A stretch of DNA of 64,000 nt from positions 1 through 64,000 of the forward strand of contig CALUXY010000004.1 of assembly GCA_944324855.1 (NCBI GenBank), read 5' to 3'. The notes beneath the pieces are model-generated. The model worked only from the letters and a program-made list of their open reading frames with translations, ran no database searches and was not told the origin of the DNA. Both the position numbers and the translations under genes were made by a program. The stretch comes from Candidatus Gastranaerophilales bacterium. GTDB taxonomy: Bacteria > Cyanobacteriota > Vampirovibrionia > Gastranaerophilales > Gastranaerophilaceae. This document shows positions 8,100-14,951 of the stretch, one piece after another. How positions within the stretch are numbered: the stretch's first letter is position 1; the number at the start of each line of letters is the position of its first letter.

Positions 8100-8440
8100 A
8101 TTAGTAAAGAGTGAATGGAATTAATGCCATTGCGAGTGATAGCGCGGCAATCTTTCATGTCTGTCATTACGAGGCGTTAGCCGAAGCAATCTACTCTTAT
8201 AAAAGATTACTTCACTTCGTTCGTAATGACGAAAAATCATTTACTCCTTCAGGTTCTTACCAGTGTGGCAACTTAATTTCAAGCCCTTCATTTACCCCTC
8301 ATCACCTAGTCACCCTGTCACTTGTCAAAATAGATTACTTCGTCACTTTGTTCCTCGTAATGACGATTTCAACTCAATACATTTCCCCCCTCTGACTATA
8401 AACGAGTAAGCGGAGTTTCAACCAAATACATTTACCCCCA
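8100..8440. repeat. Intergenic interspersed-repeat region
   Basis: The 468-base gap 8037-8504 holds repeat-family sequence, not a gene. Segments such as GTCATTACGAGGCGTTAGC and CACTTCGTTCGTAATGAC form long inverted pairs. The block GAGTAAGCGGAGTTTCAACC followed by ATACATTTACCCCC (8402-8440) recurs with changes at 26659-26697, and a related CAATACATTTCCCCCC lies at about 8370-8395. The same vocabulary occurs at 26.0-26.6 kb and 63.3 kb. A 94-codon plus-strand frame here is composed of these repeats. Confidence 0.75.
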
Positions 8441-8441
8441 C

Positions 8442-8494
8442 TTGACAAATAATAAAAAAGGGTTAATATGATACTAGACCCCTGTAGGGTATTA
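8442..8494 (+). promoter_or_regulatory. Promoter and CsoR-type operator of the CDF exporter gene
   Basis: TTGACA (8442-8447) is followed by candidate -10 hexamers (AATATG 17 bases on, or TATGAT 19 bases on). The segment 8475-8494 reads TAGACCCCTGTAGGGTATTA, an imperfect palindrome of ACCC and GGGT tracts with flanking TA, as in operators of the CsoR/RcnR/FrmR family. Its place right after the -10 would block transcription. A CsoR-family gene sits just after the exporter gene, which supports the assignment. Confidence 0.65.
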
Positions 8495-8504
8495 TGAGGT
8501 AAAA

Positions 8505-9329
8505 ATGACTAATTCTGACAAAGAAAATAGAACATTGATTGTAATAATCCTGACACTTATAACAATGGCTGCGGAAATTGTTATCGGGTATATTACACAT
8601 TCAATGGCTCTCTTTGCTGACGGCTGTCACATGGGAACACATGCGATTGCTTTAGGTATTACGTTTTTTACTTATATACTTATCAGACAATTGCAATTCT
8701 CCGATAAATTCGTATTTGGTACAGGGAAATTCAATACTCTTGCAGGATTTACAAGTTCAATACTTCTTGGAATTACAGGTATTGCAATTATTTTTGAATC
8801 GATTGATAGAATTTTTCACCCGTTGAGTATTAGTTTTAATGAGGCAATCGTTGTTGCGATAATCGGTTTAATAATAAATTCTCTTTGTGCATTTATTATG
8901 GGCGGTCATCACCACCACCATCATGAGCATGAAGACTACAATTTTAAATCGGCATATATGCATATCTTAGCAGATGCTATGACATCAGTTTTCGCAATAA
9001 TTGCACTGTTTGCCGGAAAATATTTCGGTTTAAGCGTTCTTGACCCTATTGTCGGATTTATAGGCGGTACGGTTATTTGTATATGGGCATACAACTTAAT
9101 TAAAGGCTGCGGAAGCATTCTGCTTGATATGGAAAACAAAAAAGTTAAAGAGAAAATTGTTAATGCTCTGCAAAACAAAGTTGAATTTTTAGAACTCCGT
9201 GTTTGGAATACATCAGAAGAAAAAGTTTCTGTTACCGGCAAATACAAATTAATAGAGCCATCTTGTGATGTTAAAGCGGAAATAAAGAAAATTGCGGAAT
9301 GTGAATCTGTTACGCTGGAGAAACAATAA
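8505..9329 (+). CDS. Cation diffusion facilitator (CDF), DmeF/CzcD-like metal exporter
   Basis: The 274-residue membrane protein has about six membrane helices. Metal-site residues are present: D39 with H42 and H46 in ADGCHMGTH, and H153/D157 in HILAD. The cytoplasmic loop between helices 4 and 5 has a natural histidine run (135-140) followed by EHED. CDF proteins export Zn, Co, Ni, Mn or Fe(II) by proton exchange; the extra histidine in the first motif resembles DmeF-type Co/Ni exporters. GAGG lies 7 bases before the ATG. A CsoR-like operator overlaps the promoter and a CsoR-family regulator is convergent downstream, implying metal-induced export. The C-terminal domain is compact. Confidence 0.88.
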   Translation: MTNSDKENRTLIVIILTLITMAAEIVIGYITHSMALFADGCHMGTHAIALGITFFTYILIRQLQFSDKFVFGTGKFNTLAGFTSSILLGITGIAIIFESIDRIFHPLSISFNEAIVVAIIGLIINSLCAFIMGGHHHHHHEHEDYNFKSAYMHILADAMTSVFAIIALFAGKYFGLSVLDPIVGFIGGTVICIWAYNLIKGCGSILLDMENKKVKEKIVNALQNKVEFLELRVWNTSEEKVSVTGKYKLIEPSCDVKAEIKKIAECESVTLEKQ

Positions 9330-9340
9330 TCCTTGAAATG

Positions 9341-9616
9341 TTATCCTTTCATTATTTTACTTAGGAGTGTTACAAACTCATCAATTTTGGCTTGTTTGTC
9401 CTGTTCGTTTCCGTGTTCAAAAGATTCTTTTATACAATGGGATAAATGGGATGACAGAATCTCAATATTAACCTTTTTCAAAATAGACTGCGAGGCGGAT
9501 ATTTGAGAACTTATGTCGATACAATCCCTGTCTTCTTCTATCATTTTAATAATCCCATCAATCTGTCCACGTGCGGTTTTCAATAGTCTGGAAAGATTTT
9601 TGGTATTATGATGCAT
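9341..9616 (-). CDS. CsoR/RcnR-family metal-sensing repressor (DUF156)
   Basis: The 91-residue all-helical protein belongs to the CsoR/RcnR/FrmR family (RGQIDGIIKMIEEDRDC, then the SAS helix, then SSHLSHCI). The metal ligands are C32, H57 and C61, with the same 25- and 4-residue spacing as the C-H-C set of CsoR. Histidines 2 and 3 at the N-terminus could complete an H-C-H-C site like that of the cyanobacterial nickel sensor InrS. The gene faces the CDF exporter gene tail to tail with 11 bases between them. The likely effector is Cu(I), Ni(II) or Co(II); the exporter partner favours the latter two. Confidence 0.88.
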   Translation of the reverse strand: MHHNTKNLSRLLKTARGQIDGIIKMIEEDRDCIDISSQISASQSILKKVNIEILSSHLSHCIKESFEHGNEQDKQAKIDEFVTLLSKIMKG

Positions 9617-9632
9617 ATATAAAACCTCTCAA

Positions 9633-9670
9633 GTTGGCTAAAAAAAACAGGTAGGATAACCTTCCTGTTA
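9633..9670. promoter_or_regulatory. Inverted repeat upstream of the CsoR-family gene
   Basis: The arms AACAGGTAGG and CCTTCCTGTT surround a 4-base centre, with one mismatch. The repeat lies about 30 bases upstream of the regulator's ATG. It may be an autoregulatory operator, or the 5' end of the message may fold. It lacks the longer G/C tracts of the exporter operator. Confidence 0.4.
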
Positions 9671-9754
9671 AGATTTTACACTAGCCGAAATATAAATAGC
9701 ATGTTTATTATAGTAATTTTTTTGAGAAATTACAATAGTTTTACATCATTTAAA

Positions 9755-10672
9755 TTAGAATAAAAATAAAAACAGAAATGCGCTTAAAAATATGGCAGGC
9801 GAAAGAGGCTCTATTAACGGGATTTCAGATTTCTTGATTCTAAAAAATAAATATTTACAAATAAGAAACATAGACAGAATAATATTAAGAAATATGAAGA
9901 TTTTAGCAAATATATTAGTATTGAACACATAAATGCGGGCTAAAAAGAATAAAATATAAGAGATAACAAACCATGCCGAATAATAAAATATTGTATACTC
10001 TTTTGCCTCAAGTATATTTTTAACAAATGCAGGAATACAAAATATAAACTGGAATAACAAAGCTATCAAAAGAGCTGCCAGAAAATGAGAAATTCCTGTA
10101 AATGCTCCCAGTGCCGAAATTAGATAAATATCACCATCCCCAAAAAACTCTTTGCTAAACACATTAATTGAAAGTTTTTTTAATAAATAAAAAATTGTAA
10201 ACCCGATTATTGCACCTAAAGCAGAATCGATTAAATTATTATAATTGAATAAAACTGCAGCAATAAGAGCCAATATTGAATATTTTACCGAGATTTTATT
10301 TGATTGGATATCCATGCCTGCAAGGATTAAAAAAGTTGAAATCACAACTATTGAGAACAGGAATTTCAATGAAAATCCGAATTTGATAAAATCAAAAACA
10401 AAGAGCATGCCGGATAACAGCTCGACCGCCGGATACATTATATCAATATCTTTTTTGCAAAAATAGCACTTCCCTTTTAATATGAGATACGAAATAACGG
10501 GAATTTTCTGCCACCATAAAAGCGGAGTTTCGCATGCCGGACATTTTGACGGCGGGGTTATTATGCTTTCACCTGATAGAGTGCGGAATATAAGGACGTT
10601 ATAAAAACTTCCCATTATAAGTCCTAAAATAAAGATACAAATAATTTGATATAAAAAACATTCCGTTAACAT
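9755..10672 (-). CDS. pilD: Prepilin peptidase (type IV prepilin leader peptidase / methyltransferase, A24 family)
   Basis: The 305-residue polytopic membrane protein has the bifunctional prepilin peptidase layout. A first helix ends in GSFYNVLIFR. A cytoplasmic zinc loop follows with C44, C47, C69 and C72 (CPACETP...CYFC). The aspartyl-protease pair is D121 (GMD) and D181 in FGDGD. It cleaves and N-methylates type IV pilins, or pseudopilins of secretion and competence machines, at the inner membrane. An extra three or so helices extend the C-terminus relative to the usual 250-260 residues. It is 1 base downstream of an alternative sigma factor gene, so pilus assembly may be under that sigma's control. 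Confidence 0.9.
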   Translation of the reverse strand: MLTECFLYQIICIFILGLIMGSFYNVLIFRTLSGESIITPPSKCPACETPLLWWQKIPVISYLILKGKCYFCKKDIDIMYPAVELLSGMLFVFDFIKFGFSLKFLFSIVVISTFLILAGMDIQSNKISVKYSILALIAAVLFNYNNLIDSALGAIIGFTIFYLLKKLSINVFSKEFFGDGDIYLISALGAFTGISHFLAALLIALLFQFIFCIPAFVKNILEAKEYTIFYYSAWFVISYILFFLARIYVFNTNIFAKIFIFLNIILSMFLICKYLFFRIKKSEIPLIEPLSPAIFLSAFLFLFLF

Positions 10673-10673
10673 A

Positions 10674-11459
10674 TTAATCCATTGAATCTTTTATATAGTT
10701 ATACATCAGAGAATACGCTTTTTTCAGTTTTCTTGATATCATCATTTCGTTCATATTCATCTTCTCTGCAATATTTTTTTGTTTCATATCTTCGTAATAA
10801 AAGAGTTTTATTATTTGTTTTAAATCGTCAGGCAGGCGTTCAATAACGTCGTCCAGCTCTATTTTCATATCATAACGTTCAACAAATTCGTTGTAATCGC
10901 AAGCGGGGGTCAAATCTCCGATTGAAGCATTGTTTTCGGAATCGTTGACAATTTCATCAAGTGATACAATCTTTTTACGTCGGTCTACATCAATTGCAGT
11001 TTTAACTTTTTGAACCGGAACATCCAGTGCCTGTGCAACTTTTTCATCCGTTAATTTTTCCAATTCTTTTTCTGATAGAGTTTTAGAGAAATTTTTAATC
11101 CGGAGTGCCAACTCCAAAACTTCTCTCGGAACTTTTATCATAGAAACTTTATCACGCATATAGTGCTGCATTTCACCTACAATGAGATAACCGGCATATA
11201 TTCTAAATTGTTTATTTTTATCAGGGTTGTATTTCTCGATTGCTTTTACAAGCCCGATAGAACCTGCCTGAATTAAATCTTCAACAGGGTCTTCAGCACG
11301 ACGTGCTATTGAGTGAGCAATTTTTTTTACAATAGGCATCATTGCAACAACGATAAGGTTTTCTAATCGTTTTTTTTGAACTCTCTTTGTTGTAGCTCTA
11401 TATGCATCAAGCCATTCTTGTATTTTTTGATAAATAGATTCTTCTGTTTGGGTATCCAT
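10674..11459 (-). CDS. Alternative sigma-70 factor (group 3, SigF/SigB/FliA type)
   Basis: The 261-residue protein has region 2 (EDLIQAGSIGLVKAIEKY, with RIYAGYLIVGEM for -10 recognition), a short region 3 (around EKLTDEKVAQAL) and region 4 (PDDLKQIIKLFYYEDMKQKNIA and a final helix-turn-helix). It lacks region 1.1, as expected for group 3 sigma factors that control motility, stress or development. In cyanobacteria the SigF branch controls type IV pili; here the next gene, 1 base downstream, is prepilin peptidase. No anti-sigma gene is adjacent. Whether it also serves the fliFGHI genes of this window is unknown. Confidence 0.85.
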   Translation of the reverse strand: MDTQTEESIYQKIQEWLDAYRATTKRVQKKRLENLIVVAMMPIVKKIAHSIARRAEDPVEDLIQAGSIGLVKAIEKYNPDKNKQFRIYAGYLIVGEMQHYMRDKVSMIKVPREVLELALRIKNFSKTLSEKELEKLTDEKVAQALDVPVQKVKTAIDVDRRKKIVSLDEIVNDSENNASIGDLTPACDYNEFVERYDMKIELDDVIERLPDDLKQIIKLFYYEDMKQKNIAEKMNMNEMMISRKLKKAYSLMYNYIKDSMD

Positions 11460-11498
11460 ACCTTTATCATATCACATAATTTATGATAATATAGTGGT

Positions 11499-12038
11499 AT
11501 GAATTTTGAAGAGAAAACATTAACATCCGAATACGTGTATAACGGCAAAGTTATTGATGTAAGGCGTGATGATATAGAAGTTTCAAACGGGCACAAATCC
11601 GTAAGAGAAGTCGTTGAGCATTCAGGCGGGGTTACTATCCTTGCAGTAAAAGATAACGGAAACTTTTTATTTGTACGTCAGTATAGATACCCGATAAAAT
11701 CGGTTTCGCTTGAACTTCCGGCGGGCAAATTAGAAAAAGGTGAAGACCCTGATTTTGCTGCAAAACGAGAATTGGAAGAAGAAACAGGTTACGTTGCAAA
11801 AAAATGGACAAAGCTCGGTCATATCTATACCTCGGTCGGATTTTGTGATGAAAAACTTTACCTGTATCTGGCTCAAGGTTTAAAATATAAACAAGTAAAT
11901 CCTGACGAAGATGAGATTATAGAGTGTGAAGAATATACTCAAGCCGAAGTCTTTGACATGATTAATAACAACCAAATAACAGATGCAAAAACACTGTGTG
12001 CAATATTGAGAGCAAGAAAGTATCTAAACTATGATTAA
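11499..12038 (+). CDS. nudF: NUDIX hydrolase, ADP-ribose pyrophosphatase type
   Basis: The 179-residue protein carries a complete Nudix box: G76-x5-E82-x7-R90-E91-L92-x-E94-E95-x-G97. Upstream lies FVRQYRYPIKSVSLELPAG, the typical N-terminal part of ADP-ribose pyrophosphatases that act on ADP-ribose to give AMP and ribose 5-phosphate. The P residue after the box used to separate subfamilies is not obvious, so the substrate is likely but not certain. It opens a four-gene run with overlaps (8, 13 and 1 bases). GATAAT 8 bases before the ATG and no ribosome site suggest a leaderless message. Confidence 0.88.
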   Translation: MNFEEKTLTSEYVYNGKVIDVRRDDIEVSNGHKSVREVVEHSGGVTILAVKDNGNFLFVRQYRYPIKSVSLELPAGKLEKGEDPDFAAKRELEEETGYVAKKWTKLGHIYTSVGFCDEKLYLYLAQGLKYKQVNPDEDEIIECEEYTQAEVFDMINNNQITDAKTLCAILRARKYLNYD

Positions 12039-12834
12039 ACTTGTAGCAACAGATATTGACGGAACCATACTCGGAGAATCCGGAGAGTTTACTCCCGGAG
12101 TAAAAAATTGTATTAAAACAATGCAGGAGAAAGGTCTCAAAGTTGTAATCGTAACAGGCAGAATGTTTGCCGCAGCAAAACAAATTGCGAAAAGATTGAA
12201 TCTTACAACTCCCGTTGTTGCATATCAGGGCGGAATGATAAAAAAGAGCGCTGAATCTGATGAGGTTTTGTACGATGCCTGTATTCCCGTTGATGATGTG
12301 AAACAAATTATCCGATGGGCAAGAGAGAATAATATTCATCTTAATTTGTACTCAAATGATATTTTATATGTTGAAGAGGATAACCCGACAATACAACAAT
12401 ACGCTTCAAGACAGAATCTTGATTATAAAATAGAACCTTTTGATGACATTGAATTGAGTCATGTCAATAAACTGCTGGCAATAGATTATACTGATGCAGA
12501 AAAAGTTACCGGCTGGATAAATGAACGCAGAAAAGCAATGCCGCATCTTTATATAGTCAAATCTACACCGCATTTTTGTGAGTTTTCAACACCTCAGGCA
12601 ACAAAAGCCTGTGCGATAAGAGTTTTAAAGAAATATTGGAATCTAAAAGATGATGAAGTCTTAACAATCGGGGATCAGGATAATGATATTGAACTCTTGA
12701 AAGCCGGCGGAATAAGTGTTGCAATGGGAAATGCAACGGAAGAATTAAAAAAATATGCAGATTATATAACGGATACCGTTGATAATGACGGGTTTGTAAA
12801 AGCAATGGAGAAATTTGTATTATGTTTAAAATAG
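12031..12834 (+). CDS. Cof-type HAD-superfamily phosphatase
   Basis: The 267-residue protein has the HAD motifs: [10 protein letters not shown] with nucleophile D8 and acid/base D10; II, VIVTGRM; III, a lysine in the KAC segment; [18 protein letters not shown]2-type cap of about 110 residues lies between motifs II and III. Cof-like HADs dephosphorylate sugar phosphates, flavin mononucleotide or pyridoxal phosphate. The gene overlaps the NUDIX gene by 8 bases and ispF by 13 bases, so the three are translated as a unit. The substrate cannot be predicted. Confidence 0.92.
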   Translation: MIKLVATDIDGTILGESGEFTPGVKNCIKTMQEKGLKVVIVTGRMFAAAKQIAKRLNLTTPVVAYQGGMIKKSAESDEVLYDACIPVDDVKQIIRWARENNIHLNLYSNDILYVEEDNPTIQQYASRQNLDYKIEPFDDIELSHVNKLLAIDYTDAEKVTGWINERRKAMPHLYIVKSTPHFCEFSTPQATKACAIRVLKKYWNLKDDEVLTIGDQDNDIELLKAGGISVAMGNATEELKKYADYITDTVDNDGFVKAMEKFVLCLK

Positions 12835-13304
12835 GACTCGGGTACGATATTCATAAACTGACTGAAGGCCGTGATTTAATAATAGGCGGTGTAAAAATTA
12901 CTCACGAAAAAGGATTACTCGGACATTCTGATGCAGATGTACTGGTTCACGCTATTATTGATGCACTGTTAGGAGCTGCCGGCATGGCCGATATCGGGAC
13001 TTTGTTTCCGGATACTGATCCTAAATACAAAGATGCGGACAGTATTGTATTAATGAAAAAAGTTTATGAACTTATAAAAAGTAAAGGGTATAAGATAAAT
13101 AATATCGACAGCAATATTATTGCCCAAGCTCCTAAAATGATGCCTTATATTCCAAAGATGAAAGAAGTTATTGCAAAAACACTTGAATTGGAGATTGAAA
13201 ATATATCTATCAAGGCAAAAACCAAAGAAAAACTTGATGCTGTGGGAGAAAAACTCGCAATAGAATCAAATGCTGCAGTATTACTTGAAAAGGAGAACAA
13301 ATAA
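12822..13304 (+). CDS. ispF: 2-C-methyl-D-erythritol 2,4-cyclodiphosphate synthase
   Basis: The 160-residue protein is a full-length IspF. The zinc ligands D9 and H11 lie in GYDIHKL, and [18 protein letters not shown] supplies the third histidine; [10 protein letters not shown] and the C-terminal [10 protein letters not shown] match the family. It converts CDP-ME 2-phosphate to the cyclic diphosphate in the MEP pathway of isoprenoid synthesis. The other MEP genes are not in this window. It overlaps the HAD gene by 13 bases. Confidence 0.97.
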   Translation: MFKIGLGYDIHKLTEGRDLIIGGVKITHEKGLLGHSDADVLVHAIIDALLGAAGMADIGTLFPDTDPKYKDADSIVLMKKVYELIKSKGYKINNIDSNIIAQAPKMMPYIPKMKEVIAKTLELEIENISIKAKTKEKLDAVGEKLAIESNAAVLLEKENK

Positions 13305-13687
13305 TGAAATTTTTACATACAATGATAAGGGTAAAAGATATTGATGCATCTTTAAAATTTTATACGGAAGTTTTGAATATGAAACTCGATAAAAAGAAAA
13401 GACTTGAAGACTGCGAACTGTATTTCCTGACCGATGAAGAAAACACCGCACAAATAGAACTTACGTATAACGATGAAACCCCGGAAAACGGTTACGAAAA
13501 CGGAACTTGTTTCGGACATTTTGCTTTTTCAGTAAAATCTTTAGACGAATTCACCGAAAAAATCAATAAATTAGGTTACAAATACCTTTATGAACCGTTT
13601 GACCTAAACGGTAAAGGAACAAGGATAGCATTCATCCAAGATCCCGACGGAAACGAAATCGAAATGATTGAAAAAGTGGTCTGGTAA
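13304..13687 (+). CDS. gloA: Lactoylglutathione lyase-like (glyoxalase I) protein, VOC superfamily
   Basis: The 127-residue protein is a vicinal-oxygen-chelate fold of glyoxalase I length. H5 opens strand 1 (FLHTMIRVKD). GHFAFSVKSL and the ending DPDGNEIEMIE supply the remaining ligand region, with H and E in the typical order. It overlaps the ispF stop by 1 base, so it is cotranscribed. The substrate might be the methylglyoxal hemithioacetal, but bacteria without glutathione use other thiols, so the exact substrate is inferred only from the family. Confidence 0.88.
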   Translation: MKFLHTMIRVKDIDASLKFYTEVLNMKLDKKKRLEDCELYFLTDEENTAQIELTYNDETPENGYENGTCFGHFAFSVKSLDEFTEKINKLGYKYLYEPFDLNGKGTRIAFIQDPDGNEIEMIEKVVW

Positions 13688-13746
13688 GGTATGGGGGAGA
13701 AATAGTTTTTATGTAAAAATATTATAGGAAAAACGATATTTATTCA

Positions 13747-14127
13747 TTATTCATCCTCTTTAAAATTTATTGTTTTTTCGGAATAAACATAAGCTTCTAC
13801 ATCTTGAATTAAAGGAAAAATTATAAGGTTGTCCTTTTTCTTTTTTAGCTTATTTTTTTTATTAATAGGATTTTTTATATAATCAAAAGATATTTTTTCT
13901 GCTTTAGTCAAAATAGATTCAAGTTGTTGAGAAATTTCTTCAAGAATTTGGAAATTAGTTTTAATTGTTTTGAATTTTTTTGATGAATGATTAAAATATT
14001 TTTTCATTATATATAAAATGCATTCCAGATTCCCTGATAAATTATTTGCTAATCCAGCCATATCGTGTAACTCATTTAACAGAAATTCATATTTTATTTT
14101 TATATCTAATTCTTGTTCTTTAAACAT
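13747..14127 (-). CDS. Hypothetical helical protein
   Basis: No family was recognised. The 126-residue protein is lysine-rich and mostly helical: the stretch from residue 15 to 85 has heptad-like leucines and isoleucines, and a basic linker KKNKLKKKK separates it from the last 30 residues. It is divergently transcribed from an XRE regulator, and a 24-bp palindrome lies between them. That layout suggests a regulator/target pair such as a small accessory or toxin-antitoxin-like module; this is inference. Confidence 0.65.
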   Translation of the reverse strand: MFKEQELDIKIKYEFLLNELHDMAGLANNLSGNLECILYIMKKYFNHSSKKFKTIKTNFQILEEISQQLESILTKAEKISFDYIKNPINKKNKLKKKKDNLIIFPLIQDVEAYVYSEKTINFKEDE

Positions 14128-14141
14128 ATAATTCCTTTTTT

Positions 14142-14165
14142 CTATCGCGTTCGCGAATGCGATAG
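14142..14165. promoter_or_regulatory. 24-bp palindromic operator candidate between divergent genes
   Basis: The sequence has 7-bp arms CTATCGC / GCGATAG around the perfect palindrome TTCGCGAA, with only one unpaired base pair position between. It lies in the 65-base gap between the helical-protein gene and the XRE regulator gene, within the expected promoter zone. GC-rich palindromes are rare in this AT-rich sequence, which makes a binding site for the adjacent XRE protein likely. Confidence 0.7.
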
Positions 14166-14192
14166 GTTAATTTTACAACTAGAATCAAAAAT

Positions 14193-14468
14193 ATGCAAGG
14201 CAGAAAAGAAATAAAAGAAAATAAGAAAATTCTTTTAAATGTTTTAGGTAAAACAATAAAAGAACTAAGAGGAGAGCAAACACAGTTTCAGTTTGCCAGC
14301 GAAAATGATATTAGTACTGATATTATCAGTAAATGTGAACGTGGATTAAAAGATCCGCAATTTACAACATTATATAAACTTGCAGAAGGATTTAATTTAA
14401 CCTTTACAGAATTTGCCTGTAAAATACAAGAAAATCTCCCAGAGGAGATTAGTCTTATTGAAAAATAG
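14193..14468 (+). CDS. XRE-family helix-turn-helix regulator
   Basis: The 91-residue protein is almost entirely one HTH_3 domain: LGKTIKELRGEQTQFQFAS, then the recognition helix region ISTDIISKCERG, then PQFTTLYKLAEGF. No effector domain is present. It is divergent from a small helical-protein gene, and a 24-bp palindrome between the two ATGs is the obvious candidate operator. Such arrangements usually mean autoregulation plus control of the divergent partner. Confidence 0.87.
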   Translation: MQGRKEIKENKKILLNVLGKTIKELRGEQTQFQFASENDISTDIISKCERGLKDPQFTTLYKLAEGFNLTFTEFACKIQENLPEEISLIEK

Positions 14469-14589
14469 ATAGAAAAGTTAATTTATTTTTGGGTCTATAA
14501 AAATTTCTCTCTTCGTAGTAGATAGTATATTCTTCTCCGGCGGGTCTTTCAGGCAGTGGTGGATTAGTATTGTAACAAAAACTTAACAT
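14455..14589 (-). CDS. Possible small protein (44 residues)
   Basis: An open frame on the minus strand runs from ATG 14589 to TAA 14455. It encodes MLSFCYNTNPPLPERPAGEE and continues with a tyrosine- and basic-rich second half. AAAGGG lies just upstream of the ATG, closer than ideal. The stop overlaps the convergent XRE gene's 3' end by 14 bases. The proline-rich composition and lack of low-complexity sequence look protein-like, but no family was recognised and the length alone is not significant. Confidence 0.35.
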   Translation of the reverse strand: MLSFCYNTNPPLPERPAGEEYTIYYEERNFYRPKNKLTFLSIFQ

Positions 14590-14681
14590 ATCCCTTTAAA
14601 AAGTCAAATATTTAAAACTTATATACTTTATATATATAAGAAAAATTAGGACGAGGAACAATTTAATAAGGGGTATAAAGT

Positions 14682-14921
14682 ATGGCAATTGGGGCTAAAG
14701 ATTTTATTGACAAATTGTTAGTAGAGAAATACGCGCAGGAAAAAGTAGACAACCACGACAATCTGGAGTCTAAATATTCTCCAAATGAAGTTATGGATGT
14801 AATGAATCTTGCATCAAATAACGCACTGAATTATTTGAAACTTGCACAAAGATTATCAATAGTCTGTTATGCCGTAAATGCTAAGGCTGCAAAATACGAA
14901 CCCGTTGTTCTTGCACAGTAG
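14682..14921 (+). CDS. Small hypothetical protein (79 residues)
   Basis: No family was recognised. The protein is soluble and probably helical, with no signal or membrane segment. Distinct parts are AIGAKDFIDKLLVEKY, a charged middle, then SPNEVMDVMNLASNNALNYL. An AAGGGG ribosome site lies about 10 bases before the ATG, and the gene stands alone with a 213-base leader region to its left. Codon use looks like that of well-expressed genes, so it is likely real. Confidence 0.7.
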   Translation: MAIGAKDFIDKLLVEKYAQEKVDNHDNLESKYSPNEVMDVMNLASNNALNYLKLAQRLSIVCYAVNAKAAKYEPVVLAQ

Positions 14922-14951
14922 CGGGAGTATAGCCGATTAAAAGTGTATAAA

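Noticed and set aside
8111-8395. 94-codon plus-strand open frame
   Set aside because: It is composed of interspersed repeat words also found at 26 and 63 kb, has no ribosome site, and its protein is not plausible.
8907-8936. Run of six histidine codons in the CDF gene, resembling a cloning tag
   Set aside because: It lies in the cytoplasmic loop between helices 4 and 5, where CDF transporters have natural histidine-rich metal-binding loops, followed by EHED; nothing suggests vector sequence.
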